Shown here piece by piece: positions 37,401 to 45,600 of a DNA stretch of 64,000 bases. Under the pieces are notes generated by a model. That model saw nothing but the letters and a program-made list of their open reading frames with translations. It ran no database searches and had not been told where the DNA came from. The stretch comes from Alloalcanivorax mobilis (lineage in GTDB: Bacteria > Pseudomonadota > Gammaproteobacteria > Pseudomonadales > Alcanivoracaceae), in NCBI RefSeq assembly GCF_002864685.1, contig NZ_NMQZ01000002.1, positions 176,554 through 240,553 of the forward strand, in the 5' to 3' direction. The position numbers were made by a program, and so were the translations under genes. Within the stretch, counting starts at the first letter, position 1, and every line of letters begins with the position of its first letter.

Positions 37401-37701
37401 TTGCCAGCGCCAGCACCGGGCCGTTGAACCCTGCCCCCAGGGCGTGCCATTGCTGGCCGTCCCAACGGGCGACGCGGGCGCCCGCGTCGCCGGCGTCGGT
37501 GGAGGTTTGAGCGGCGTACAGATCGCCCTGGTACTCGACCGTCGCCGGTACGCTGTCGCCGGGCGAGCCCGGATCGATGGCCTCCAGGGCCGCCCAGTTG
37601 GCATCGCCGAGGGTCAGGGCGGTGGCGGTGTGGGCGATCAGGCAGACAAAGGTCACCAGCAACGCGGCCAGGCCGCGTCGGGCATTCGATAGAACGGTCA
37701 C
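34468..37701 (-). CDS. Secreted repeat protein with GlyGly-CTERM sorting tail
   Basis: 1077 residues from GTG 37701, chosen because GGGGAAGAG lies just upstream and a signal peptide follows (VTVLSNARRGLAALLVTFVC, then LIAHTATA); the in-frame ATG at 37743 lacks a binding site. The N-terminal third has Kelch-like beta-propeller units (ARWDGQQWHALGAGFNG and LYAGGDFS, repeated). Two InlB/Listeria-Bacteroides-type B repeats follow (EGYTFTGWNTQADGTG; TGYAFLGWQPALP). Then come Ig-like segments. The C-terminus is a GlyGly-CTERM signal: GGGGASGGLSLTLLGLL and then basic residues, expected to be cut by a rhombosortase and surface-delivered through type II secretion. No catalytic domain. It is alone on the minus strand. 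Confidence 0.78.
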   Translation of the reverse strand: MTVLSNARRGLAALLVTFVCLIAHTATALTLGDANWAALEAIDPGSPGDSVPATVEYQGDLYAAQTSTDAGDAGARVARWDGQQWHALGAGFNGPVLALAMFHDELYAGGDFSAVDGNPAAGVARWDGEQWQPLGSGVNDTVRTFRVWRNQLYMGGDFNEAGGASTTLLAAWTGSAWAGLNVTGLSGELLDLEVHQDILFLAGDMRFYGGDMNLVAYPGTGDYGAFPGIPEVDRFTALALYQGQMMVFAPDADTDTTHAYVYVGTGWAEPLPDAATPAISSAVEFKGLLFAAADTGLYVYDGSGWQRPEPGITEVVNALTVSGDQLYVSGPFNAVGDQTAHNLAALTPDIDITFDTQTGQSSSVLYFADTAVDLPAAPTREGYTFTGWNTQADGTGSGYTETLTVGDAAMTLYAQWQANAYTVSFDANGGEALDDLSVNFGDAIAAPTPTRTGYAFLGWQPALPETMPANDLSVTAQWRALPEYTATAVVQGQGQITPASQTRYVNETASFELSLANPSDYVVVAGDCGASLAGDLITTAPLTGDCTVQAQIYPSTAAEKDKEGPLASAESVSFRLQGGAGDKVVSSVYRMRAGVDAPLFGDEADTLLSVNEDGSYTFTSERTGRYTFHFSDEVSGEITEVSIDVLPHLAFASSHRRALRDDTSELTVWLNDEPIAYPVTATLTGNGMGFETQALTLVESDARRLSLSVPTGGGDTAALELSELDGALAGNPATQALTLQSDPLPLSLSLTVGQGLLSDTRVVGRDKGTVILNVDAGNAQVEQYQWRADNLPLFSNGTQAAFNMETLEPGSYEIAVTATTADSQGVALATLQVVETCPPEGCYDLIQGVPPAANPFAGEDHRLALCPGSRVALCDGEEKAYLETAGPFRLALGGTSATQSWDSGEFGLGLSDGSLPQDGDYRRLGVAVDFKIQALNQPGETVPVAIPLVGDTVIPAGAVWRKYLNGGWHTFLEDEFNQLHSAPKNGLGLCPAVSADSWTPGLTEGDACVRLSIEDGGANDADGHADGTVRDPGVLAVRTGSGILDDGFKLGGGGASGGLSLTLLGLLALRRQRPAGV

Positions 37702-37885
37702 GAACTCTTCCCCCAGGTTTGGCGCTCCCACGCCAGCGGTCATGGATGCACCGGGCTGATCGTGGACCACCCCGGCGTTATGTCGTTATCGACGTTATGG
37801 GAAGAAGATTAATCGGTTTTTGTGACGGAGTGTATCCGCTTGGTACGCGACTTGTTGCGAATGCGAAATTATTCTTGGTTGCCTG

Positions 37886-38452
37886 TCAGAGCGCATCGTC
37901 CAGGGAGGGCTTGCGTTTCAGCGGGGCGATGTCCTGGGTGCGGATCGGGTAATCATTGCCGCTGGCGCGATCCTGGAAGAAGAATTTCAGGGTGCGGCCG
38001 ATGGTCGGAAAGGCCAGCTCGTCCCAGGGGATCTCTTCTTCGCTGAACAGGCCGACGTCGGCGCTTTCATCGCCCACGGCGTACTCGCCGTTGACCATTT
38101 CGCCAAGAAAGAACATGTACACCTGATTGATGTGGGGCAGATTGAACACGGTGTACAAATCGCCCACTGCCACCGTGGCGCAGGCCTCTTCCCAGGTCTC
38201 GCGGGCGGCGCCTTCCTGCAGGGTCTCGCCGTTTTCCATATAGCCGGCGGGCAGGGTCCAGTAGCCGATGCGTGGCTCGATGGCGCGTTTACACAGCAGA
38301 ATGCGGCCTTCCCAGACCGGCACCGCGCCGACCACGATTTTCGGGTTCTGATAATGGATCACGCCGCACTGGTCACACCAGTAGCGCGGGCGGTTGTCGC
38401 CGTCGGGAATGGAAAACTGAATGTCGTGGCCACACTGGCTGCAATACTTCAT
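37886..38452 (-). CDS. Zinc-ribbon Nudix hydrolase
   Basis: 188 residues from ATG 38452; an upstream ATG at 38509 is rejected because the zinc ribbon should begin the protein. The N-terminal ribbon has CSQCG and CDQCG. The Nudix box is complete: [21 protein letters not shown]. It fits the NudC/YjaD-like short Nudix type, acting on nucleoside diphosphate derivatives; substrate unknown. Divergent from the CoA pyrophosphatase gene. Confidence 0.88.
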   Translation of the reverse strand: MKYCSQCGHDIQFSIPDGDNRPRYWCDQCGVIHYQNPKIVVGAVPVWEGRILLCKRAIEPRIGYWTLPAGYMENGETLQEGAARETWEEACATVAVGDLYTVFNLPHINQVYMFFLGEMVNGEYAVGDESADVGLFSEEEIPWDELAFPTIGRTLKFFFQDRASGNDYPIRTQDIAPLKRKPSLDDAL

Positions 38453-38712
38453 GGATGCGCTCGCCGGAATCAAGGTAAGCAGCGTAATGGCTGCGCGCCC
38501 GGCCCGCAATTGGCGATCAGGGTTGGGGCTCAGGCTTGCCCCGGCGGGTGTGCCTGTTCAAACTGGCGTATGAACTGAAAAACGAATTCTTAGGCGGAGA
38601 ACGAAGTGACAACATTCCCTGGGCCCGGCACGGCTTCGCCACAAGGCGCCGTCGCCGCAGTGGGCCCGCAGGTGGCCGGTCGCTGGTTGGCCGACATGGT
38701 GGGGAGGTGCGC

Positions 38713-39300
38713 ATGAATCCCCTGGAGCGTCTGCGCCAGCGCCTGCCTGATTACACCGTCAATGATCTGTTTCTGGAGGCACTGCCCGAGGCGGCGGTGC
38801 TGATGCCATTCGTGGACAGCGCCGAGCCGGAACTGATTCTCACCGTGCGTTCGCATTCAATGTCCACCCACGCCGGCGAAGTGGCGTTCCCCGGCGGTAA
38901 GCGTGATCCCGGTGATCGCGATCTTAGAATGACCGCGCTGCGGGAGAGCCGTGAAGAGGTTGGGCTGCCCTATAAGGAGGTGGAAGTACTGGGGCAACTC
39001 TCGCCGCTGGCGTCCCGTTTTGGCATGAAGGTGACGCCGTTCGTGGGGCTGGTGACGCCTGGCGTTGAGCTGGTGCCGGAGCCGGGCGAGATCGCCAGCA
39101 TCTTCCAGGTGCCGTTGAGCTTTTTTCTGGACGCGCGGCCGGAGCTTTCCGAGCCGGTGGAGGTGTATGGCCGGCGACTGCGCATGCCCAATTACTACTT
39201 CGAGGACAAACGGATCTGGGGCCTCACCGCCCTGATGATCCTGGACCTTCTTAACCATGTATACGATACCGGTGTGCGTTTCGACCTGACCGAAGCGTAG
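38713..39300 (+). CDS. CoA pyrophosphatase-type Nudix hydrolase
   Basis: 195 residues from ATG 38713, with GGGGAGG just upstream; the longer start at 38536 is rejected. The family motifs are present: TVRSHSMSTHAGEVAFPGG and LRESREEVGL. This type cleaves CoA and related dinucleotide-like molecules (NudL/YeaB-like). It is followed by a gamma-carbonic anhydrase gene after 20 nt, suggesting an operon through to the patatin gene. Confidence 0.88.
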   Translation: MNPLERLRQRLPDYTVNDLFLEALPEAAVLMPFVDSAEPELILTVRSHSMSTHAGEVAFPGGKRDPGDRDLRMTALRESREEVGLPYKEVEVLGQLSPLASRFGMKVTPFVGLVTPGVELVPEPGEIASIFQVPLSFFLDARPELSEPVEVYGRRLRMPNYYFEDKRIWGLTALMILDLLNHVYDTGVRFDLTEA

Positions 39301-39320
39301 CGATAAGAGAGGACAACGCG

Positions 39321-39857
39321 ATGATCTATAAAATGGATGGCCGTCAGCTTGAGCTGCGCGGCGAGGGGCAGTGGATCGCCCCCAGTGCCACGCTGATCGG
39401 TTCGGTGGTTCTGGGCGCCAACGCCAGTGTCTGGTTCGGTGTGGTGATCCGTGCCGATAACGATGTGATCGAGATCGGCGAGAACAGCAACGTGCAGGAA
39501 AATTCGGTATTGCACGTGGACCCGGGCGTGCCGATGAAAATCGGTAAGGACGTCACCGTGGGCCATAAGGTGATGCTGCACGGCTGCACCATTGGCGATA
39601 ATACCCTGATCGGCATGAATGCGGTGGTTCTTAACGGCGCTCGTGTTGGCAGCAATTGCATCATCGGCGCCCATGCCCTGGTGCCCGAGGGCATGCGGAT
39701 TCCCGATAATTCCCTGGTGATGGGCGCGCCCGCCAAGGTCATTAAGCCGGTCACCGACGGCCACAAGGCGATGATCGCCATGGGCAGCCAGCATTATGTG
39801 GCCCACGCCCGTCATTTCGCGGAGCACCTGCAGCCCGATGAGCGCTTTGACCAGTAA
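39321..39857 (+). CDS. Gamma-carbonic anhydrase-like hexapeptide protein
   Basis: 178 residues of left-handed beta-helix hexapeptide repeats. Likely metal ligand His residues are in SVLHVD, TVGHKVMLHGC, and the flanking NVQENS and GMNAVVLNG segments complete the family pattern. Such proteins may act as carbonic anhydrases or metal-dependent isomerases; actual activity is uncertain. Its end overlaps the DUF1289 gene by 20 nt. Confidence 0.88.
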   Translation: MIYKMDGRQLELRGEGQWIAPSATLIGSVVLGANASVWFGVVIRADNDVIEIGENSNVQENSVLHVDPGVPMKIGKDVTVGHKVMLHGCTIGDNTLIGMNAVVLNGARVGSNCIIGAHALVPEGMRIPDNSLVMGAPAKVIKPVTDGHKAMIAMGSQHYVAHARHFAEHLQPDERFDQ

Positions 39858-40059
39858 GCCGGTGTCACCGTGCGTGTCGATCTGCGCGCTGGACGGCGAC
39901 GATGTCTGCGTTGGGTGCTTCCGTACCGGTGGGGAGATCAGCTATTGGGGTCTGCTGGACGCGCAGCGCCAGCATGAGGTATTGAATCGGTGTGAGCGGC
40001 GCATGGCCGGTGAGCCGGCGCCCTGCGTGGTGCAACAGGCACGAAAGGAGGGGTGGTGA
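39838..40059 (+). CDS. DUF1289 protein
   Basis: 73 residues from ATG 39838. The four-Cys signature is VSPCVSICALDGDDVCVGCFR followed by YWG (shown by its core CVSICALDGDDVCVGC). The family likely binds metal or a cofactor; function unknown. It overlaps the carbonic anhydrase gene's end, and its TGA (40057-40059) overlaps the patatin ATG, showing tight translational coupling. Confidence 0.85.
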   Translation: MSALTSKPVSPCVSICALDGDDVCVGCFRTGGEISYWGLLDAQRQHEVLNRCERRMAGEPAPCVVQQARKEGW

Positions 40060-40985
40060 TGGCGGAGTTGCCGGCCCCCACCGGGGTGGAAAAACCGAAG
40101 CTGGGCCTGGCCCTGGGCAGCGGGTCCGCCCGGGGCTGGGCGCACATTGGCGTGATTCAGGCGCTTGAGGACATGGGGGTGCGCCCGGATGTAGTGGCGG
40201 GCACGTCGATTGGCGCCCTGGTGGGGGGTGCCTACGTTAATGGCGCGCTCAGCGATTTCAGTGAGTGGGTGAAAAGGCTCACCACCCGGGACGTGTTCAG
40301 CCTGATGGATTTCACGTTCTCCGGTGGCGTGGTCAAGGGCGAGAAGCTGTTCGGTTACTTCGAAAAGATGCACGCCAATCCAGACATCGAAGAGCTCGAC
40401 CAGCGCTTTGTCACGGTGGCCACGGACATGAAAAGTGGCCGCGAGATCTGGATCAGCAAGGGGCCGATTCTGGACGCGGCGCGGGCATCCTGTGCCTTGC
40501 CGGGGGTGTTTTCGCCGTTTCAGCACCAGGGCCGCTGGATGCTCGACGGTGGCCTGGTGAATCCGGTGCCGGTGTCCGCCGCCCGCGCCTTCGGCGCCGA
40601 CGTGGTGATCGCCGTGAACCTCAACGCCCAGTTGGTGGGGGCTCACCTGAGCCGTCAGCGGCCGCCGGATGACGACCAGGGAGGCAACGAAGAAGACCGC
40701 AGCCTGTGGCAGAAAATGACCAACTACTTCAGTTCCGGCGAAGGCGAAAGCCCGGGTTTTTTCGACGTGATCGCCTCCAGCGTCAATATCATGCAGGACC
40801 GCATCACCCGCTCGCGCATGGCTGGCGACCCGCCGGAGATCACCCTGATTCCGCTGCTCGAGGACTTCGCTTTGATGGATTTCCACCGCGCCAAGGAGGC
40901 GATCGACGAAGGCTACCGACTGGTCGAACGCCACGCCGCCGACATCCGCGCCTGGCTCGGCTCCCCCGACGCGGATCGGGTTTGA
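40059..40985 (+). CDS. Patatin-like phospholipase family protein
   Basis: 308 residues from ATG 40059, with AAGGAGG at 40045-40051. The oxyanion-hole glycine motif is LGSGSARGWAHIGV, the nucleophile elbow is GTSIG, and the catalytic Asp is in LDGGLVNPVP, as in RssA/patatin enzymes. It should hydrolyse lipid acyl esters. Translationally coupled to DUF1289. Confidence 0.92.
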   Translation: MAELPAPTGVEKPKLGLALGSGSARGWAHIGVIQALEDMGVRPDVVAGTSIGALVGGAYVNGALSDFSEWVKRLTTRDVFSLMDFTFSGGVVKGEKLFGYFEKMHANPDIEELDQRFVTVATDMKSGREIWISKGPILDAARASCALPGVFSPFQHQGRWMLDGGLVNPVPVSAARAFGADVVIAVNLNAQLVGAHLSRQRPPDDDQGGNEEDRSLWQKMTNYFSSGEGESPGFFDVIASSVNIMQDRITRSRMAGDPPEITLIPLLEDFALMDFHRAKEAIDEGYRLVERHAADIRAWLGSPDADRV

Positions 40986-40997
40986 AGTTGGTTGGAC

Positions 40998-41069
40998 GTT
41001 GAAAGTTAAAAGTTGAAAGGAAAAGCCGGCATGGGAGCGCGGGCATAGGCCTATTTTAACCTTCAACTC
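40998..41069. repeat. Extragenic inverted-repeat element
   Basis: The left arm is at 40998-41019 (GTTGAAAGTTAAAAG-type). The right arm (41053-41069, TTTTAACCTTCAAC) runs into the last codons of the CorC gene, so the element overlaps coding sequence. It is shorter than the copies at 24670 and 26624. Confidence 0.62.
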
Positions 41070-42333
41070 TTTGATTCGCCGATGCCCGCCGTACCCGCAC
41101 CGCCTTCACCATATTGTCCTTCACCTGCATGATCTCGATCAGGTAGTCGTCCACCTTGATCGAGATGTTGGCTTCGGGGATGTCCTGCAGGTATTCCAGG
41201 ATCAAGCCGTTGAGGGTGCGTGGGCCAACCGTGGGCATTTCCCAGCCCAGGGCGCGGTTGATGTCGCGCAGGTGGGTGGAGCCGTCGATCACATAGCTGC
41301 CATCTTCCTGGGGGTGGATGTCCTGGCTGGTGGCGGCCAGGTCGGTGGTGAATTCGCCGACGATTTCTTCGAGGATGTCCTCCAGGGTCACCAGCCCGAG
41401 CACGTCGCCGTATTCATCGACCACGATGCCGATGCGCCGCTTGGCATTCTGAAAATTGATCAACTGGCGGTTCAGCGAGGTGCCCTCGGGTACGAAGTAC
41501 GGCTCCACGGTGTATTGCATCAATTCCGCTTTGTTGATGTCTTCCTTGAGCAGCAGCCGGCTGAGCTTACGCAGGTGCAGCACGCCGAGCATGGTGTTGG
41601 GGTCTTCCCGATACACCGGCAGGCGGGTGTGCTGGCTGGCACGCAGGGTGTTGAGGATCTCGCTCATATCGTCATCAATGTCGATGCCGACCATTTCATT
41701 GCGCGGAATCATGATGTCTTCGACGCTGACGCTCTCCAGGTCGAGAATATTGAGCAGCATCTTCTGGTGCTTTTCCGGGATCAACCCGCCGGCTTCGTTG
41801 ACCACGGTGCGCAGTTCTTCCGGGCTGAGATGGTCCTCTTCGTTCTGGCCGCCGCGGCTGCCGACCAGCCACAGCAAGCCGCTGCTGATGCCGTTGACCA
41901 GCCATACCAGCGGTGCCAGCAGAATCTGCAGCGGTCTGAGCACGAAGCTGGCGGGAAACGCCACCCGCTCGGGCCGCATCGCCGCGTACGTTTTCGGGGT
42001 GATCTCGGCGAACACCAGCATCACCAGCGTGATCACCACCGGCGCGACGGCGGCGCCGGAGTCGCCCAGCCAGCGGATCGCCAGGATCGCGGACAGGGTG
42101 GCGGCGAAGTTATTGACGAAGTTGTTGCCGATCAGAATCACCGACAGCAGCCGGTCGGTGCGTTTCAGAAGTGCCTCGACCCGGGACGCCGCCCGGTGGC
42201 CCTGGCGCGCCAGATGGCGCAAGCGGTAGCGGTTGATCGCCACCATGCCGGTTTCACTGCTGGAGAAGAACGCGGAAGCGAGAATCAGGATGATCAGGGC
42301 GGTGAGCAGCCACCCGTCGGAGAAACTGTCCAA
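41056..42333 (-). CDS. CorC/HlyC (CNNM-type) membrane protein with CBS domains
   Basis: 425 residues. Hydrophobic helices (residues 10-30, 65-90, 95-115, 130-155) form the DUF21/CNNM domain (FFSSSETGMVAINRYRLR, GNNFVNNFAATL). Two CBS motifs follow (EDIMIPRNEMVGID and RRIGIVVDEYGDVLG), then a C-terminal CorC_HlyC domain (DGSYVIDGSTHLRDINR). This group is linked to magnesium or cobalt transport. Monocistronic; its 3' end overlaps an extragenic repeat. Confidence 0.9.
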   Translation of the reverse strand: MDSFSDGWLLTALIILILASAFFSSSETGMVAINRYRLRHLARQGHRAASRVEALLKRTDRLLSVILIGNNFVNNFAATLSAILAIRWLGDSGAAVAPVVITLVMLVFAEITPKTYAAMRPERVAFPASFVLRPLQILLAPLVWLVNGISSGLLWLVGSRGGQNEEDHLSPEELRTVVNEAGGLIPEKHQKMLLNILDLESVSVEDIMIPRNEMVGIDIDDDMSEILNTLRASQHTRLPVYREDPNTMLGVLHLRKLSRLLLKEDINKAELMQYTVEPYFVPEGTSLNRQLINFQNAKRRIGIVVDEYGDVLGLVTLEDILEEIVGEFTTDLAATSQDIHPQEDGSYVIDGSTHLRDINRALGWEMPTVGPRTLNGLILEYLQDIPEANISIKVDDYLIEIMQVKDNMVKAVRVRRASANQRVEG

Positions 42334-42420
42334 GAGGGAGTCGTTTGGTTGCTTATGGGCAGATCATTGTTTGGTCGCCGGGCCGGGCTGTCAAGCTCGC
42401 TGGCAGTGAATGCCTGCCGT

Positions 42421-42460
42421 TGGGAGCGATCCGTTCGCGTGCGAGCGGCGCCGCTCCCAC
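42421..42460. repeat. REP-like palindromic element
   Basis: An inverted repeat starts TGGGAGCGATCCG and ends GGCGCCGCTCCCAC, with a stem of GGGAGCG/CGCTCCC. It lies in the 276-bp gap between CorC and the exoprotein, which otherwise contains no clear gene. Confidence 0.6.
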
Positions 42461-42609
42461 GGCGGCAAAATGGTGGCCTTCTAAGCTACCGGCACCCCCC
42501 CAAGGGCGCATCCGCCCCGCCGATGCAATCGTATGGACGCCTTGATGGCGGGAGGGAACCCCAACCTTAGCGAACCGGAGCCGGCCGGGGTATCCCTTGA
42601 TCAGGGGAG

Positions 42610-45600
42610 TCAACGATTCAGATCGACCTCCACGGTCGCGGTACTGCCGTCGCGTTGCGGCACCCGCAGAACCATGGATTTCGGGCCCTGGTAGTCGCTG
42701 GGCAAACTGCCGGTCACCGCTCCGGTGGCTGGATCGAAGGCAATGCCCTCCGGTACCGGTTGGCCGTCCGGCATTTCGATCTCCGGCGCGCCGCCGCCCG
42801 GATTGCCGGGCAAATTCACCGGAATATGGATCTTGCGTTTTTTCTTCTTACCGTTGTTGGTGGGGCTGGTGCCAGCCGTACCGGCTCCGGACGAAACATT
42901 GGTAGCATTACCGCCGGCACTGGCGCTGCCATTGTTGTTGGAGCTCGAACCAGAGCCTGACCCGGAGCCAGAGTTGGAAGTGCCGCTCGTGCTTGCGCTG
43001 CTGGAACTCGTGTTGCTGCTGGCGGTACCGTTGCTACCGCTAGTGTTACTGGAGCTCGAACCAGAGCTTGAGCTGGAAGCGGAGTTGGAATTGCCGCTCG
43101 CATTGGCGCCGCTGGAACTCGTGCTGCCGCCGGTCGTACCGTTATTGCCACCACTGGAATGCGTGCCGCTGGTTCCGTTTCCATTGTTGGTGTTCGTATT
43201 GCTGGTGGTCGGGGTCTTCTTGCGGCCCGACATTGTCTTGCCTTTGGTGCGCGAGCCGTTAATGTCCAAGGCGATGTCGTAGCCGGTTTTTTTGTTGGTG
43301 CGGGCCTGTTTTTCCACCGGCCCGGTGATGCTGGTTTTGTTGCTGTCGATATGGGCTTCCTGATCGACGACTTTATTGCCTTCGATGGTTACTTCCCGTG
43401 CGGAGATCGAGGTGACGTCGCCCTGGCGGGAGTCCGTCTCGCCGGCGGCCACGCCGACGTCGAAGGACTGCTGTTTCTTGCTGACCTTGATGCCAGCCTG
43501 GAAACCCCCGTCCTTGGAACTTTGTTCATTGACGGCTTCCTTGAGCACCACCTGGCCGCCGGCCTTGATGCCTGCTTTGCCATCGCGGGCATTGATTTTG
43601 GCGCCCTCGGCGATGGTGTCGCCGCCGGAGGACAGGTTGATGTCGCCGGAATTGGAAGTCAGGGTCACGCCGCTGCGCTGTGTAGCGGAGGCTTCTCCTG
43701 TGTTGTAGCCGCCCGACACCGAGCCGCCGGGTTTCTTCTTGCTGATGCTGGCTTCAACGCCCACGTTGTAGCCTTCGCTGCTGCTGGACTGGGTGCTCTC
43801 AGCGGCCAGCAAATTGATGTCGCCATCGCGGGACGCGACGTCGATATTGTCGCCGGCGGACACCGCTGTCCCTTCAAGAGTGGTGTCGTTGGTGGTTTGA
43901 ATATTGACGTTGCCACCTGCCATCAGGCTACCCGCCACCGCCTCGGAACTGCTTTCGGTGGTGTTGTTCTGGTCATAGCCCGCGCTCAGGTCGACGCTTT
44001 TTTCCGCCACATCCACTTTGACGCCGGCGTTGGCGTTGTCGACGCTGCCGCTTTTGCTGGTGGTGTTGGCGGCCGCTTTGTAATTCAGTGACTCCGCAGC
44101 CAGATTGAGATCCCCCTTGGCTTGCATTCGCGTGCCTTCCAGGCTGGTCTCGCCGGAGGTGGTGGAGCTGATGTCACCGCCTGCCTGATAACGGCTGGTG
44201 ACCGCCTGAGAACTGCTCTGGTCGCTGTCTTCCTTCTGGTAGTCGTAGCTGGCAGTGATGCCGGCACCGACGGTGGGTTCCACCTTGACGCCGGAATCGG
44301 CGCCCACGCCGCCCTGGGCGCCGGCATTGGCTTCGATGCCCGCTTCGCCGGTGACGCCCAGCCGTGCTTCGTGGGTGGTGTCGCTGCTGGTGCTCCAACT
44401 GGTGTTGGCGGCGGCCTCGTCCTTGAGTGTGGTGGCGCTTTGTTGGATGTCGCCGCCGGCGGTGATCTGCGTGCCCTGATCATGAATCAGGTTGTCCGCG
44501 TTGCGTGTCACATCGTCCCCGGCGGTAAAGCTGTTCACCTGGCTGGTGGTGCTGCCGCTGCTGCCGCTGCTTTCCTCGCGGCCGTAGCGCAGCCCGGCGC
44601 CCACCGTGGTACCGGCCGCGGCCTTGCCTTTAACACCGCCGCCGAGAACATTGGCGTTGGCGTTGCCCGAGGCTTCCGCGTTGGCGGTGCCACTGACATA
44701 AAGGCCCCCGGTCTGGGTGGTGGACGAACTTGTTTGTGAGTGACGATCCTCGGCGGCGAGATTGCGGATGTTCTTGGCGTCAATGTCGATGTTGCCGGCG
44801 GCGTTCACCTCGGAGCCCTTGAAGGTGGCGTCCTCGCGGGCGTTGATGGTAACGCTGCCACCGGTGGCGTTGAGGGTCGAGGCGCTGTGGGTGAGCGAAT
44901 CGGTCCGCTGATGACTACTCTTGTCTTGCACGCCCAGGGTCGCGGTGGTCTCCGCCTGCGCGCTGGCATCGGCGTTGGCTTTGGCGTTGGCGGTCATGCC
45001 GGTGGCCGTGGCGTCGGCGCCTGCCTCGGCCTGTGCGCCACTGTCCACGAACACGCCGACGGCGAAGCTCTTTTCATTGGTGGTTTTGCTGTGGGTGTTT
45101 TCGCCGGCCAGTACATTTATGTCTCGCCCGGCCAGGGAGAGGCCCTTGCTGGTGACGTCGGAACCGCGGATGGTCAGGTCGTTGCCGGCATCGACGTCAA
45201 GGTTGCCACCCACATTGAGACTGGAGGCGACGCTGGTAGTACTGGTTTCCTCGGTGTTGGTCTCGGTGGTCTTGTAGAAATTCAGTGCCGACTCGTTGCC
45301 CGCTTCCGACGACGCGGAGGCAGAGGCTTCCGCCGAAGCCGGACCGGTACCGGTGCTGGCGTCGGTCTTCGACGCGCTGGAGCTGCCGGTATCGGTGGAG
45401 AACACGGTCATGGTCTCGGTTTTTGTCGTGGTGCGGCGTTCGTCCAGACCATCGAGGATATCGATGTCGTTTTCCGCGCGCAGTGCGGCGTTGCCGCCCA
45501 CATCCACATTCGCGCCCTGGATTTTTATGTCCTCGCCACTGTCGATGAGCGCATCGCCCCCAACGTTGAGATTGGCCGCGTTGTTGGTGCCGGTGAAATC

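Noticed and set aside
42610..43300. CdiA-type toxin tip on the exoprotein
   Set aside because: No VENN-like motif; the end is a low-complexity linker and a small Ig-like part, and no immunity gene follows.
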